Shown here one piece after another: positions 19,020 to 28,031 of a DNA stretch of 64,000 nucleotides. The stretch lies in NCBI GenBank assembly GCA_009784935.1, contig WQXI01000008.1:1-64000 (forward strand). Reading direction: 5' to 3'. The DNA is from Treponema sp. (GTDB taxonomy: Bacteria; Spirochaetota; Spirochaetia; Treponematales; Breznakiellaceae). Position 1 is the first letter of the stretch. Each line of letters begins with the position of its first letter. The notes beneath the pieces were generated by a model. The model saw only the letters and a program-made list of their open reading frames with translations, had not been told where the DNA came from and did not search any database. The position numbers and the translations under genes are program-made.

Positions 19020-19482
19020 TGTCGTCGTCAATGCTGACGGGCTTGCCATGCCATCGTGGAGTTCATCGGCAAGTTGTTTTGCTCTTAAGGTATTAAAAAA
19101 GATAAAACAGAACAATTGGGAGCTTTCTATCCTTTTTTGCAATGATAAAATTATAAAAGAACTCAATAATCAGTACCGTAACAAGAACGAACCAACGGAT
19201 ATACTTTCCTTCAATCTGGGCGAAACAGTAAAAAACGGAAAAAAAACCTCCTATTTACCGGGAGATATTGTTATTTCTCTTGAGACTTTAAAGGAAAATG
19301 CGCTTTATTTTAAAACAACAGAAGATGAGGAGTTACGCAGATTGCTAATCCATGGTATTCTTCATTTAAACGGAATGGATCACAAAACATTAGACAAGAA
19401 CGAGCCAATGCTTGCTCTGCAGGAGGAGATACTTGATACCCTTAACAGCGAACGGATTATCCGCCGCGGAGGAAAAAAGTGA
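19012..19482 (+). CDS. ybeY: Endoribonuclease YbeY
   Basis: The metal-binding motif is HGILHLNGMDHKTLD (three histidines), at the C-terminal end as expected, with the EPTDILSF block before it. YbeY acts in 16S rRNA maturation and ribosome quality control. The frame is open from 18946, but the ATG at 19012 has AGAGGAAG just before it and gives a protein of family length (156 residues). The ATGAATAA overlap with the upstream stop suggests coupling. Confidence 0.94.
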   Translation: MNNVVVNADGLAMPSWSSSASCFALKVLKKIKQNNWELSILFCNDKIIKELNNQYRNKNEPTDILSFNLGETVKNGKKTSYLPGDIVISLETLKENALYFKTTEDEELRRLLIHGILHLNGMDHKTLDKNEPMLALQEEILDTLNSERIIRRGGKK

Positions 19483-20231
19483 AATCTAATACCCCTTTTA
19501 AAATAAACTCGCAGGCGATAAAAGAGCTGGAAGAAGATCAAAAGCAGATGATCCGCGGGATTGTCGAGCTTTCCGATACTACAGTAAAAGAAGTAATGGT
19601 TCCAAGGACAGATACTGTTTTTCTTTCTGCAGAAGATACAAAAGAAGAACTTCTTACCCTAATAAGCGAAAGCGGACATTCACGTTTTCCAGTGTACAAG
19701 GACACAGTGGATAATGTAATCGGAATCCTTCATGTAAAAGATGTTTTAAAAACACTTGTTGAAAATAAACCATTTGAGATAAAAGAGCTTGTAAGAAAAC
19801 CATTTTTTGTACCGGTCTCAAAACACATTGACGGTCTCTTACGGGAATTACGCCGGAAAAAAACGCACATTGCGGTAGTTGTTGACGAATACGGCGGCGT
19901 GTCCGGCATTGTATCTATGGAAGACATAATAGAAGAAATAATCGGAGACATTCAAGATGAGTTTGACCATGAGACAGAAGATGTTGTAGAACTCGGCAAG
20001 GGAATGTGGCTTTGCGACGCAAGAGTAAACCTTGAGTTCCTTGCAGAACAGACAAACCTTCAGCTTCCTATCGATGATTTTGATACCTTGGGCGGTTTTG
20101 TTTTTGATCTTTTCGGCAAGATACCTGTAAAAAACGAAAAAATAGAATACAAAGAACACGATTTTATCGTGCAGGAAATGGACGGCCACAAAATAAATTC
20201 TATAAAAATTGTTACTCATAAGAAGGAATGA
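19479..20231 (+). CDS. CBS-domain protein, CorC/HlyC family
   Basis: 250 residues with two CBS domains (VMVPRTDTVFLS from about 32, and VDEYGGVSGIVSMEDIIEEI from about 130) and the CorC_HlyC C-terminal domain (FDTLGGFVFDLFGKIP). The family is linked to magnesium/cobalt efflux and to cytosolic regulation of transporters; this form has no membrane domain. The GTG start overlaps the ybeY stop (GTGA) with GGAGG upstream. In E. coli ybeY and corC (ybeX) are also neighbours. Confidence 0.9.
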   Translation: MKSNTPFKINSQAIKELEEDQKQMIRGIVELSDTTVKEVMVPRTDTVFLSAEDTKEELLTLISESGHSRFPVYKDTVDNVIGILHVKDVLKTLVENKPFEIKELVRKPFFVPVSKHIDGLLRELRRKKTHIAVVVDEYGGVSGIVSMEDIIEEIIGDIQDEFDHETEDVVELGKGMWLCDARVNLEFLAEQTNLQLPIDDFDTLGGFVFDLFGKIPVKNEKIEYKEHDFIVQEMDGHKINSIKIVTHKKE

Positions 20232-20242
20232 TTGTTTAGTAA

Positions 20243-20250
20243 GGGGGGGG
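20243..20250 (+). repeat. G8 tract at the ribosome-binding site of the TPR gene
   Basis: Eight G follow TAA, two bases before the ATG at 20253. The tract itself provides the Shine-Dalgarno-like pairing, so slippage would alter spacing and translation. Confidence 0.7.
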
Positions 20251-20252
20251 CA

Positions 20253-22298
20253 ATGAAATTAATAGAGAATAACTCACACAAAGACACAGAGGCTCAGAGG
20301 AACAATGAACTCTTAAACAAAAAACTCTGTGTTACTCTGTGTCCTCTGTGGTTTCTTCTTCTCATTTTCTTCTTTACAGTCTCTCCGGCACTGCAGGCGC
20401 AGACCTCGGCGCAGGCGCATTTTGAACGCGGCAGAAGCCATATGGCAGAAGAAAACTGGTACTCTGCCATAGAATCCTTCCTTGAATGTTTAAGAATTAA
20501 TCCCGCTCACGCAGAAGGAACTGCTTCTTTAGCAGAATGTTATTACGAACTAGCCGAGTTTGATCAGGCTCTCAATTGGGTAAGAAGAGCGCGTCAGCTT
20601 ATGCGCGGAAACATGAGAGTCGCCAATTTGGAAGTATTCACGCTTATCGCGCTAGGTCAGTTGGATGCCGCCAGTACCCTTGTTACAGAGATTCTAAGAG
20701 TAGAACCTTACAACAGAGAAGCATTGTTTGCAGCCGGAGAACTTGACATAGCCAGAAACAGACCTTCCGAAGCGATGATCCGGTACAGGGAAGCTGTCAG
20801 GCGTTACCCCGACGATCGAAGATTGTTAATTTCTTTGGCGCTTGTTACATTGTCACTCGGCGACGGCGATACTGCTCTTACATATATTAATAGCGCGCTC
20901 ACACAGCACAGCGGAGATCACCGCGTTTATTATTATGCCGCTTATATTTATTCAATGAACAACAGGGTGACAGACGCAATTCGCTATGCAGAAAGAGCGC
21001 TTCACTTTAGACCGGATCACAGGCCTACGCAGTCATTGATGGCAACGCTCCGATACCGCAATGCACAGTACGAAGAAGCCGCGCGGCTTTGCGATATTGC
21101 GATTGCCGCAGACAGAAACGATATGAGCGCATGGTACTTAAAAGGTTTGTCATTTATCAGGATGAGACGCTTTAATGACGCAATAACTGTTCTTACAAAC
21201 GCGCTTAGTATAAACGAAAATGATGAGTTCATCCGCGCTATTCTGGAAGAAACAATTATATCTTCGACCAATTTAGAAGACCCCAGACGCGCAAGGTTCG
21301 CTGCTTGGCACTTTAACAGAGCGAGAGGTTTTCGCCAGAGAAATTTAATTGAACAATCTCTTTTTGAATACCGCAGAGGATTGAGACTTAATCCTTTTGC
21401 GGCAGACAGACGCGAATACGCGGAACTTTTAAGAATACAGGGTTTCCCTGCGCGTTATCTAGAAGAACTTCGATTCTTGCAGGATCAAGGTATCGCGGAC
21501 AGAAGCCTTAATGACGCTGTAGAAGCATACAATTCTCTTCTTTCTAACGCATTGTTCAGGCAATGGAATGTTGATCCTATCGATCTTGCGGAGCGGCATT
21601 GGAAAGTTGCGGTCTTTGCATTGGCAGGACAATCGAGTTTTCAGCACGCGGATGCGGGCTCTGTAGCGGCAGGAGTAATAAGAGAACTGCTTGTTCACGA
21701 TCGCAACATAACGCCGCTTAACTTGGAACTTAGACAGCCGTCTTTTTCTCAGGCTTTTAGACAGGCAAGAGAAAGCGGAGCGGATTATTTTGTGATTGTT
21801 TCGGTTTCGGAAAACGAACGCGATATTTCTTTAAAAGCAGAAATATTTGTAGGCAGAACAGGATCGCCTGCAGGAACTCTTCATTCATTCCGCACCGGGA
21901 CTGACAGACTGCAGCATGCTTCGCGCGGAATTGTAACGCAGTTATCTTCCAGTATGCCGCTTCGCGGAAGACTTCTTATCCGCAGGCAGAGTCAAGCATT
22001 GATCAATAAAGGAAGAGCAGACGGGATTCAAGCCAATACTGTTTATGATGTGGTAAAACGCGGACGGGTGCAGGTAGCTAACGAAGGAATATCTCTTGTT
22101 TACAGCGATGATGAACTTGTAGGAAGACTGACAATCACCAATGTAGACGAAGAAATAGCTATCGGCACTCTGGCAAGAAATGGTTTTTTTGACCGGATAG
22201 AGCCCGGAGATGAAATAATTCTACAGACCAGCAGAACACCGCGGCCCGCCGAAGCGGCAAATCCGGAACTGCGCGCGCTGTTAAGATCGTTAAGATAA
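20253..22298 (+). CDS. Exported TPR-repeat protein
   Basis: From the ATG at 20253, the N-terminus up to about residue 33 is encoded by a copy of the dispersed repeat (NNSHKDTEAQRNNELLNKKLCVTL). A hydrophobic segment and a likely cleavage at LQAQ follow. Then come about ten tetratricopeptide repeats (AQAHFERGRSHMAEENWYSA onward, to about 390), and a C-terminal region (450-680) with a beta-rich fold ending in PGDEIILQTSRTP. TPR proteins are scaffolds; no specific partner can be read. A TTG at 20232 is an alternative start. The gene follows the CorC-like gene by 21 bases and may belong to the same operon. Confidence 0.78.
   Translation: MKLIENNSHKDTEAQRNNELLNKKLCVTLCPLWFLLLIFFFTVSPALQAQTSAQAHFERGRSHMAEENWYSAIESFLECLRINPAHAEGTASLAECYYELAEFDQALNWVRRARQLMRGNMRVANLEVFTLIALGQLDAASTLVTEILRVEPYNREALFAAGELDIARNRPSEAMIRYREAVRRYPDDRRLLISLALVTLSLGDGDTALTYINSALTQHSGDHRVYYYAAYIYSMNNRVTDAIRYAERALHFRPDHRPTQSLMATLRYRNAQYEEAARLCDIAIAADRNDMSAWYLKGLSFIRMRRFNDAITVLTNALSINENDEFIRAILEETIISSTNLEDPRRARFAAWHFNRARGFRQRNLIEQSLFEYRRGLRLNPFAADRREYAELLRIQGFPARYLEELRFLQDQGIADRSLNDAVEAYNSLLSNALFRQWNVDPIDLAERHWKVAVFALAGQSSFQHADAGSVAAGVIRELLVHDRNITPLNLELRQPSFSQAFRQARESGADYFVIVSVSENERDISLKAEIFVGRTGSPAGTLHSFRTGTDRLQHASRGIVTQLSSSMPLRGRLLIRRQSQALINKGRADGIQANTVYDVVKRGRVQVANEGISLVYSDDELVGRLTITNVDEEIAIGTLARNGFFDRIEPGDEIILQTSRTPRPAEAANPELRALLRSLR
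20273..20353. repeat. In-frame dispersed palindromic element (TPR gene copy)
   Basis: The arms are CTCACACAAAGACACAGAGG and ACTCTGTGTTACTCTG..CCTCTGTGG. The element contributes the charged and Cys/Leu-rich stretch before the signal-peptide core of the TPR protein, and no ATG, GTG or TTG in frame follows it before the hydrophobic core. Confidence 0.83.
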
Positions 22299-22324
22299 TG
22301 ATTGAGAAATAATTGAGATAATTA

Positions 22325-23548
22325 TTAATAAACCATTGCGCTTAAGACAGCTTCTATCCAAGAGTTAGCTTCTGGCAGATGGAACGATCTAAAAGTTAAA
22401 AATTCCATTAATGCTTCGCGGTAATTTGCGGTAAAGTACAGAGTCTGCCCCAGATAAAATCTAGCACGCGCTTCAACTTCTCTGGATCTCGGCAATGACA
22501 AATAACGCTGAAGATTTGTACGCGCCGCTTCCCATTCAAACGCTGTAAAATATTCTGTAACTATCTGGAACAATGCAGATTCTTCGCCGCCTGTCGGAGC
22601 GACAAGATCAACGGCAAAAACGCGCGGTCTTTTTAATTCGAGCTGAGGTTTCCCGGGCATTTGCGCCGAATTAATAATACTTTCGGTCTGTGCGCTTAAA
22701 GGAACTTTTCCGGGGATTTCTGTAATAAAAAAACTTTGCGGAACAGTATTATGCAATGTCATTACAGGAAGCGGTATCGGACGCAAAGAACGTTCTGCGG
22801 CATAATCGCCTGTGATAATAACCGGATTTACTGTCGCATTGATTCCGGGTTTTATTCCCATATCGCCGGAAGCAATTTCATCTTCGTAAATTACGGCATA
22901 ATACCAGACAAGACCCGGAACAGGATAATCAATAAACGGAGACGTTATTCTTGATCTAACGATAACAGCGTTGAGCAGATCCTGCGGACGCTGAACAGGC
23001 TGCGTACTGCGGTAAAGAATGGCATTTCTGCGCTGTTCATCAAATTGATCAGACGCTTCAAAGGTAATAATTACCCTGTCTTCGTTTTGATCTGCTCTTA
23101 AATTATAAATGCCTTCCTGTATTTGCGCCGATTCACCAGCAGAAAGATAAACTGTTTCATCATCCTGACTCTGCGCCAGAATTAAACTCGTACTGTTAAT
23201 CCGCGGAAGTATAATATCATAACGCTGTCCGGCAGTATCGGAAGCTGCAATAAAATAGTAAAGATTTTGCATATCATCGGTATCATCAACAAAAGACTGC
23301 TCTCCGTATCTGACAATTACAGGCCGTAAATTAGCGGGAATAGAACCCGAAAAAGGCCGCGCTGATCTAAAAATATATACAGGACCTCTAACATCAGGCG
23401 AGTCTATCCAAGTCAGCCTTATCAGGTTGTCTCTTGCCTCAACCCTTATCTGAGAAACATAAGGGGTAAAATCATTAGCAGCTAAACCTGTTAAAAGGCA
23501 GGTAAATAAAAAGAGAGAAAAAGCTGCGCAAATAAAGTGTTTTTTCAT
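22325..23548 (-). CDS. Exported protein with fibronectin-III-like regions and a C-terminal TPR-like end
   Basis: A 407-residue protein with a clear signal peptide (1-24, ending GLAAND). Several beta-sandwich-like segments follow, with the IRLTWIDSPDVRGPVYIFRS pattern seen in fibronectin type III domains (about 30-110, 145-225). The C-terminus (about 350-400) resembles a TPR pair (YLGQTLYFTANYREALMEFL). Such proteins are common in spirochaetal envelopes. It lies 12 bases after the ABC exporter genes and may be co-transcribed with them. Function unknown. Confidence 0.7.
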   Translation of the reverse strand: MKKHFICAAFSLFLFTCLLTGLAANDFTPYVSQIRVEARDNLIRLTWIDSPDVRGPVYIFRSARPFSGSIPANLRPVIVRYGEQSFVDDTDDMQNLYYFIAASDTAGQRYDIILPRINSTSLILAQSQDDETVYLSAGESAQIQEGIYNLRADQNEDRVIITFEASDQFDEQRRNAILYRSTQPVQRPQDLLNAVIVRSRITSPFIDYPVPGLVWYYAVIYEDEIASGDMGIKPGINATVNPVIITGDYAAERSLRPIPLPVMTLHNTVPQSFFITEIPGKVPLSAQTESIINSAQMPGKPQLELKRPRVFAVDLVAPTGGEESALFQIVTEYFTAFEWEAARTNLQRYLSLPRSREVEARARFYLGQTLYFTANYREALMEFLTFRSFHLPEANSWIEAVLSAMVY

Positions 23549-23560
23549 CCTATTTTAATT

Positions 23561-25339
23561 TTAATCCTCATATTGCAATCTGTAAAGACCGGAATAAAGT
23601 CCGTTTAAAGCTATTAACTCTTCATGGTTTCCTTCTTCTGCAAGGCGCCCGCCGGAAATAACAAAAATACGATCAGCGTCTTTTATTGTAGAAAGCCTGT
23701 GCGCTATAACAAAGGATGTCCTTCCTGCAAGGACTTTCTTTATACCAAGCTGAATAAGCCGTTCTGTCTCTGTATCAATTGAACTTGTAGCTTCATCAAG
23801 AATAACCACCTGCGGATTATGCGCAATAACTCTTGCAAAACTAATAAGCTGCCTTTGACCGGCAGAAATATTAGACGCTCTTTCGGAAAGCATTGTTTTA
23901 TAGCCGTCAGGAAGACAAGAAATAAACTCGTCAGCATAAACCGTTTTTGCGACTTCTATAATCTTCTCAGACGAAATATCCAGTCCAAGGCTTATGTTTT
24001 CTTCGATTGTACCGGAAAACAACGTTACATCCTGATTAACAGGCATAATAATTGTGCGTAATTTATTAAGAGGAATATTTTTAACCGGTACGCCGTCAAG
24101 GCGGATATCCCCAGAGTCAATATCCCAAAGACGGGTTAGTATATTAAAAATCGTTGTTTTTCCGGCTCCCGTATACCCTACTATCGCAGCCATTTCTCCC
24201 GGATTTACAGAAAAGTTAAGTCCCTTTAAAACATCCTCGTTCTTTTTATACGCAAAATATACATTGTCAAATTCTATTTTTCCTTTTATAAGATCTATAT
24301 CATCATTCCCTGTGTCCGGCACATGCTCGTCTGTATCCATCAGCTTAAAAACTTTTTCTCCGCCTGCCATCGCGGACTGCAGTAATGTATATTTTTCTGC
24401 AATATCCGTAACAGGATTAAAAAACATCTGGACAAGATTTATAAACGCGATTAACGCTCCCAAAGAAATCGAAGGAGATCCTTCGGTGTAAGATAAGGCC
24501 ATGCTGCTGCCGACAACAATTACTGCTGCCATTGTTAATGTCGCAAACCATTCAACAATAGGCCTAAATGTCGCAAACACGTACATTTCTCCCAGATTGG
24601 CGTTTAATAGTTCGTTGTTTCCTTTTTTAAATTCATTTAGGCTTTTTTTCTCCTGCCTGAATAACTGCACAACATTTATTCCCGCAAGACGTTCTGCAAG
24701 ATAAGAATATACACTAGAAGAAGCTGTTCTCTGCCTTCTAAATGCGTCCCTCGCTTTTATCCGGCTTATTAAAGTAACGATAAAAACAGGCGGCAAGACA
24801 GCCAGCATAACAAAAGACAACCGGGGTGAAATAATAAACATTGTCACAAGAACACCAGCCATCACGGCAATATCTTTTAGGAAAGCGGCAAGAACTGTCG
24901 TAAAAAACTCATCCATCGTCTGCACATCGCTTGTAAGGCGCGTAACAATTCTCCCTACCGGATGACGCGACAAATATCCTGTAGACTGCGAAAGCGTCTT
25001 TTTAAAAAGTCCAAGGCGCATATCTTTCATTACAGCTTGAGTCATTAAATTGACAGTCAATGTTTGAATAAAAGTAAAACTAAAAACAAACACCAGTATT
25101 ATCAGATACAGAACACATCCCCTGATTAAGAACGAAGTATCCTTAGCTAAAATGCCGTCATCTATAACCCTCTGCAGTAAAATAGGAAGAAAAAGTTCTC
25201 CTAATGTAGAGACAACCAGCGCTAAAAGAACGATAAAAATTAATAGTTTATACGGTTTTAGAAAAGAAAAAATCCTGCGGATAATATTAATGTCCATTTC
25301 TTTTGTTACATCATCTGTATCAAAATAACTTTCAGCCAT
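23561..25339 (-). CDS. ABC exporter half-transporter (second of the pair)
   Basis: 592 residues with an N-terminal six-helix exporter domain (about 30-310) and an ATPase domain with Walker A GYTGAGKTTIFN, Q-loop PVNQD, signature ISAGQRQLISFAR, Walker B VVILDEATSSID and H-loop IAHRLS. Its signature motif departs slightly from LSGGQ (NISAGQ). It forms a heterodimer with the gene upstream, which it overlaps by eight bases; MdlAB-like multidrug or lipid export is the usual role. The substrate cannot be read from sequence. Confidence 0.9.
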   Translation of the reverse strand: MAESYFDTDDVTKEMDINIIRRIFSFLKPYKLLIFIVLLALVVSTLGELFLPILLQRVIDDGILAKDTSFLIRGCVLYLIILVFVFSFTFIQTLTVNLMTQAVMKDMRLGLFKKTLSQSTGYLSRHPVGRIVTRLTSDVQTMDEFFTTVLAAFLKDIAVMAGVLVTMFIISPRLSFVMLAVLPPVFIVTLISRIKARDAFRRQRTASSSVYSYLAERLAGINVVQLFRQEKKSLNEFKKGNNELLNANLGEMYVFATFRPIVEWFATLTMAAVIVVGSSMALSYTEGSPSISLGALIAFINLVQMFFNPVTDIAEKYTLLQSAMAGGEKVFKLMDTDEHVPDTGNDDIDLIKGKIEFDNVYFAYKKNEDVLKGLNFSVNPGEMAAIVGYTGAGKTTIFNILTRLWDIDSGDIRLDGVPVKNIPLNKLRTIIMPVNQDVTLFSGTIEENISLGLDISSEKIIEVAKTVYADEFISCLPDGYKTMLSERASNISAGQRQLISFARVIAHNPQVVILDEATSSIDTETERLIQLGIKKVLAGRTSFVIAHRLSTIKDADRIFVISGGRLAEEGNHEELIALNGLYSGLYRLQYED

Positions 25340-27209
25340 TTTCTAACCTCTGGAAAGCAGCCATGCGGCTATAAAAACCTCCGTCTGCAGCAAGCTGCTG
25401 AGGACTTCCCTGTTCTAAAATTTTACCTTTATCCAAAACAATGATATTATCAGAATATTTTAATGTAGAAACACGATGAGAAATAATAATTGTTGTCCTT
25501 CCTTTCCTTTCTTTCCATATTGCTTCCAGTATTTTTTGTTCAGTTTCATTATCAACAGCAGAGAGCGAATCATCCAAAACTAAAATTTCGCTGTCCATTA
25601 CAGCCGCTCTTGCGATTGCTGCCCGCTGTTTTTGTCCGCCGGAGAGAGTTAAACCGCGCTCCCCTACAAGCGTATCTTTGCCATTAGCAAAATTTTCGAG
25701 GTCTTTTGTTAAACAAGCCAAATTAACCGCTTTATTAAGATCTTTTTCCAAATCACTCACACGGAGACACTGAGGCACAGAGGTTTCTTTAGTGAGGGAA
25801 TCCGGTGATTTTCCGTACATGATATTATTCGCTATTGTATCAGAAAATAAATAGCTGTCCTGCGGACTTACCGCAAAAAGTTTTCTAAGTTCTTCCAGCG
25901 GCCATTCCCGTACATCTTTTCCAAAAACATTAACGCTTCCCTGCGGCGGATCAATAATGCGCATAAAAGTTTTTATTAGAGTAGTTTTGCCGGAGCCTGT
26001 TTTTCCCATAATACCCAGCCACTGTCCGCGTTCGATTTTTAGGTTAATACCTTCAAGAACTTTATTTTCGCCGCTGTATGAGAATTCTAAATTCGATAAC
26101 TCTATCGCAGGAATAGAAGAATTACCACGGAGGTCACGGAGGATTGGCAACTGTAGTTGCCCGGAGTTTTTAGTACAAAAATCTTCTTCTCCGCGAAACT
26201 CTGTGTACTCCGTGGTTATTTCATCTTTAATCGAAGGCACAGTATTCATTATTTCATTTATTCTGCCTAAACTTACAGCGCCTCTTTGAATCATGTTCAC
26301 AGTAAAACCGGCTCCTATCATCGGCCATATTAACATTCCAAGATAACGGAACATAGCGACAAGGCTTCCCGGGGTCATCTCATCGTTTATTACCCTTACT
26401 CCGCCAATCGCAAGCATAATTAAAATCGTAAGCCCCGAAAGAAAAGTAACAAAAGGAAAGAAAAAACCAAAGAGACGCACAAGTTCCATACTTGCTTTGC
26501 GGTAATCATCATTGGAATCAGCAAACTTTTTAATAAACCACCATTCTTTTACAAACGACTTAACTACGCTGACGCCTGCAAATGTTTCCTGCACATTGTC
26601 GCTTAACTTTGAATACGCTTCCTGTACAGCCCTAAACTTTTTGCCTACTAGCCCCCCAAAGATTAGAATTAAAATTGTAACAAACGGCAGCGGAATAACA
26701 GAAATAAACGCGGCTTTGGCGTCTTGTATAAAAATAATAATTAAAATCGCAGTCGCCATAAAAATAAAATCAAAAAGCGCGACAAGTCCCATACCAATTG
26801 ACATTCTCACTGCATGAAGATCATTAATAGAACGCGCCATTAAATCGCCGATTTTATTTTTTTGATAAAAATCCCATGATAATTTCTGCATATGCGCAAA
26901 AAGATCTTCTCTAAGCTGAGTTTCTATCCGCCTTGATGATCCGTTAATAAAGTACCGCCAAAAAAAACGCCCAGCCGAAACAAGCGCCATTATCCCTATC
27001 ATCCATAACGCAATTACAATAATTTGACTTAATTCATAATTGCCGCCGGCAATAGTATCAATGCCAACACGCAAAAACTGAGGAATCGCAATCTGCGCTG
27101 AGTCTACTATAACAAGACAAATAATGCCCAGAATATACCGGTTTTTATAGCGCTTTAAGTACGGAAAAAGTGTTTTGTATTCCTTAAGAGATGCAGAAGG
27201 ACGGCTCAT
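25332..27209 (-). CDS. ABC exporter half-transporter with two in-frame repeat insertions
   Basis: 625 residues, longer than its usual 570-590. Exporter membrane domain about 20-310; ATPase domain with Walker A GKTGSGKTTLIK, signature LTLSGGQKQRAAIAR and Walker B ILVLDDSLSAVD (Asp where a catalytic Glu is usual). The DDS is typical of the degenerate-site subunit of heterodimeric exporters. The extra length is two repeat copies: residues about 331-362 in the linker between membrane and ATPase domains (TTEYTEFRGEEDFCTKNSGQ), and about 472-485 in the helical subdomain between Q-loop and signature (TKETSVPQCLRVSD). Both keep the frame, and the gene otherwise looks intact. Confidence 0.9.
   Translation of the reverse strand: MSRPSASLKEYKTLFPYLKRYKNRYILGIICLVIVDSAQIAIPQFLRVGIDTIAGGNYELSQIIVIALWMIGIMALVSAGRFFWRYFINGSSRRIETQLREDLFAHMQKLSWDFYQKNKIGDLMARSINDLHAVRMSIGMGLVALFDFIFMATAILIIIFIQDAKAAFISVIPLPFVTILILIFGGLVGKKFRAVQEAYSKLSDNVQETFAGVSVVKSFVKEWWFIKKFADSNDDYRKASMELVRLFGFFFPFVTFLSGLTILIMLAIGGVRVINDEMTPGSLVAMFRYLGMLIWPMIGAGFTVNMIQRGAVSLGRINEIMNTVPSIKDEITTEYTEFRGEEDFCTKNSGQLQLPILRDLRGNSSIPAIELSNLEFSYSGENKVLEGINLKIERGQWLGIMGKTGSGKTTLIKTFMRIIDPPQGSVNVFGKDVREWPLEELRKLFAVSPQDSYLFSDTIANNIMYGKSPDSLTKETSVPQCLRVSDLEKDLNKAVNLACLTKDLENFANGKDTLVGERGLTLSGGQKQRAAIARAAVMDSEILVLDDSLSAVDNETEQKILEAIWKERKGRTTIIISHRVSTLKYSDNIIVLDKGKILEQGSPQQLAADGGFYSRMAAFQRLENG
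25753..25795. repeat. In-frame short palindromic element in the ABC ATPase domain
   Basis: TCACTCACACGGAGACACTG..GCACAGAGG..CTTTAGTGA, with TCACT/AGTGA at the ends. Only the first half of the usual element is present. It encodes TSVPQCLRVSD in the coding frame, in a surface-exposed helical part of the ATPase. Confidence 0.75.
26123..26218. repeat. In-frame dispersed palindromic element (ABC linker copy)
   Basis: Plus-strand arms are TACCACGGAGGTCACGGAGG and CTCTGTGTACTCCGTGGTTA; GGCAACTGTAGTTGCC is nested near 26146-26161. The full copy is about 96 bases, a multiple of three. On the coding strand it reads [25 protein letters not shown]. Confidence 0.9.
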
Positions 27210-27215
27210 AAATAA

Positions 27216-28031
27216 CTATTTATTTTTCTTTTTGGCTTCTTCCTGTTTCTTCAGGTCAGTTTCCAGTTTTTGCGACCAGATAGCCAGTTTTTTCTTTATT
27301 TCCTGCGATTCATCGTTTTCGGCAAGAACAATATGAAGCCGCCTTAACGCCGACAAATAATTAATGCCTGTTTTAAAATCGAGCGTTTGGCTTGTAGAAA
27401 GTTCATATTTTTCCCGGTAGCGATCCGCAGCTTGAGATAATAACTTTTTTATAAGACGCAGATGATAGACGCTGGAATCATAATAAGGAGAACCCATTGC
27501 CATATTAGTATAAATATTTTTTAAATCGATTATATTTTTTGCGGCAGTTGCAAAACGTCCTTCTATTTCGACAAAGGTCCATCTCCATTTGGAATTATCG
27601 CCGTATGCCTGCTCCAATAAATCAATGGCAAGCCCCATCTTGCAGATTAAATTATACCGCTGGTTTGGATCAAATGACACAATTGCCGAAAGTTTTTCTT
27701 CGTAATCAGAAAAAGGAGCGTCTATCATATTACTGACAACTTCTTCCAGATATATTACAGCTTTATAAAGCGATTTTCTTGCGTCATTAAGAGCTTCTTC
27801 GTTTTTATTCTTTAATACAGACTGAGAAATGCCGTTTATCGCCATGTAATAAGATGAAAGATTGAGCATTTCATCCGCAAGAGCAAGCTTCTGAAGCGGA
27901 GCCTGAGGGGTATTTTTTTTAGCTTCTACCAAGAGTTTTTTTTCTGTATCAAGCAAAGCCTTTGTCATAGTCACATAGTTCTTTGCCTTGTCATAGTACA
28001 TCTGCCGATCTGAATCAGAAGTTTTCGCCAT
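27216..28031 (-). CDS. Uncharacterised cytoplasmic helical protein next to recN
   Basis: 271 residues, mostly alpha-helical and charged, without a signal peptide or membrane segment. It starts MAKTSDSDRQMYYDKAKNYV and ends in a Lys/Glu-rich tail (about 245-271). The ATG overlaps the recN stop by one base (TGATG) with GGAG upstream, so it is in the recN operon. It may be restricted to treponemes; I do not recognise the family. Confidence 0.75.
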   Translation of the reverse strand: MAKTSDSDRQMYYDKAKNYVTMTKALLDTEKKLLVEAKKNTPQAPLQKLALADEMLNLSSYYMAINGISQSVLKNKNEEALNDARKSLYKAVIYLEEVVSNMIDAPFSDYEEKLSAIVSFDPNQRYNLICKMGLAIDLLEQAYGDNSKWRWTFVEIEGRFATAAKNIIDLKNIYTNMAMGSPYYDSSVYHLRLIKKLLSQAADRYREKYELSTSQTLDFKTGINYLSALRRLHIVLAENDESQEIKKKLAIWSQKLETDLKKQEEAKKKNK

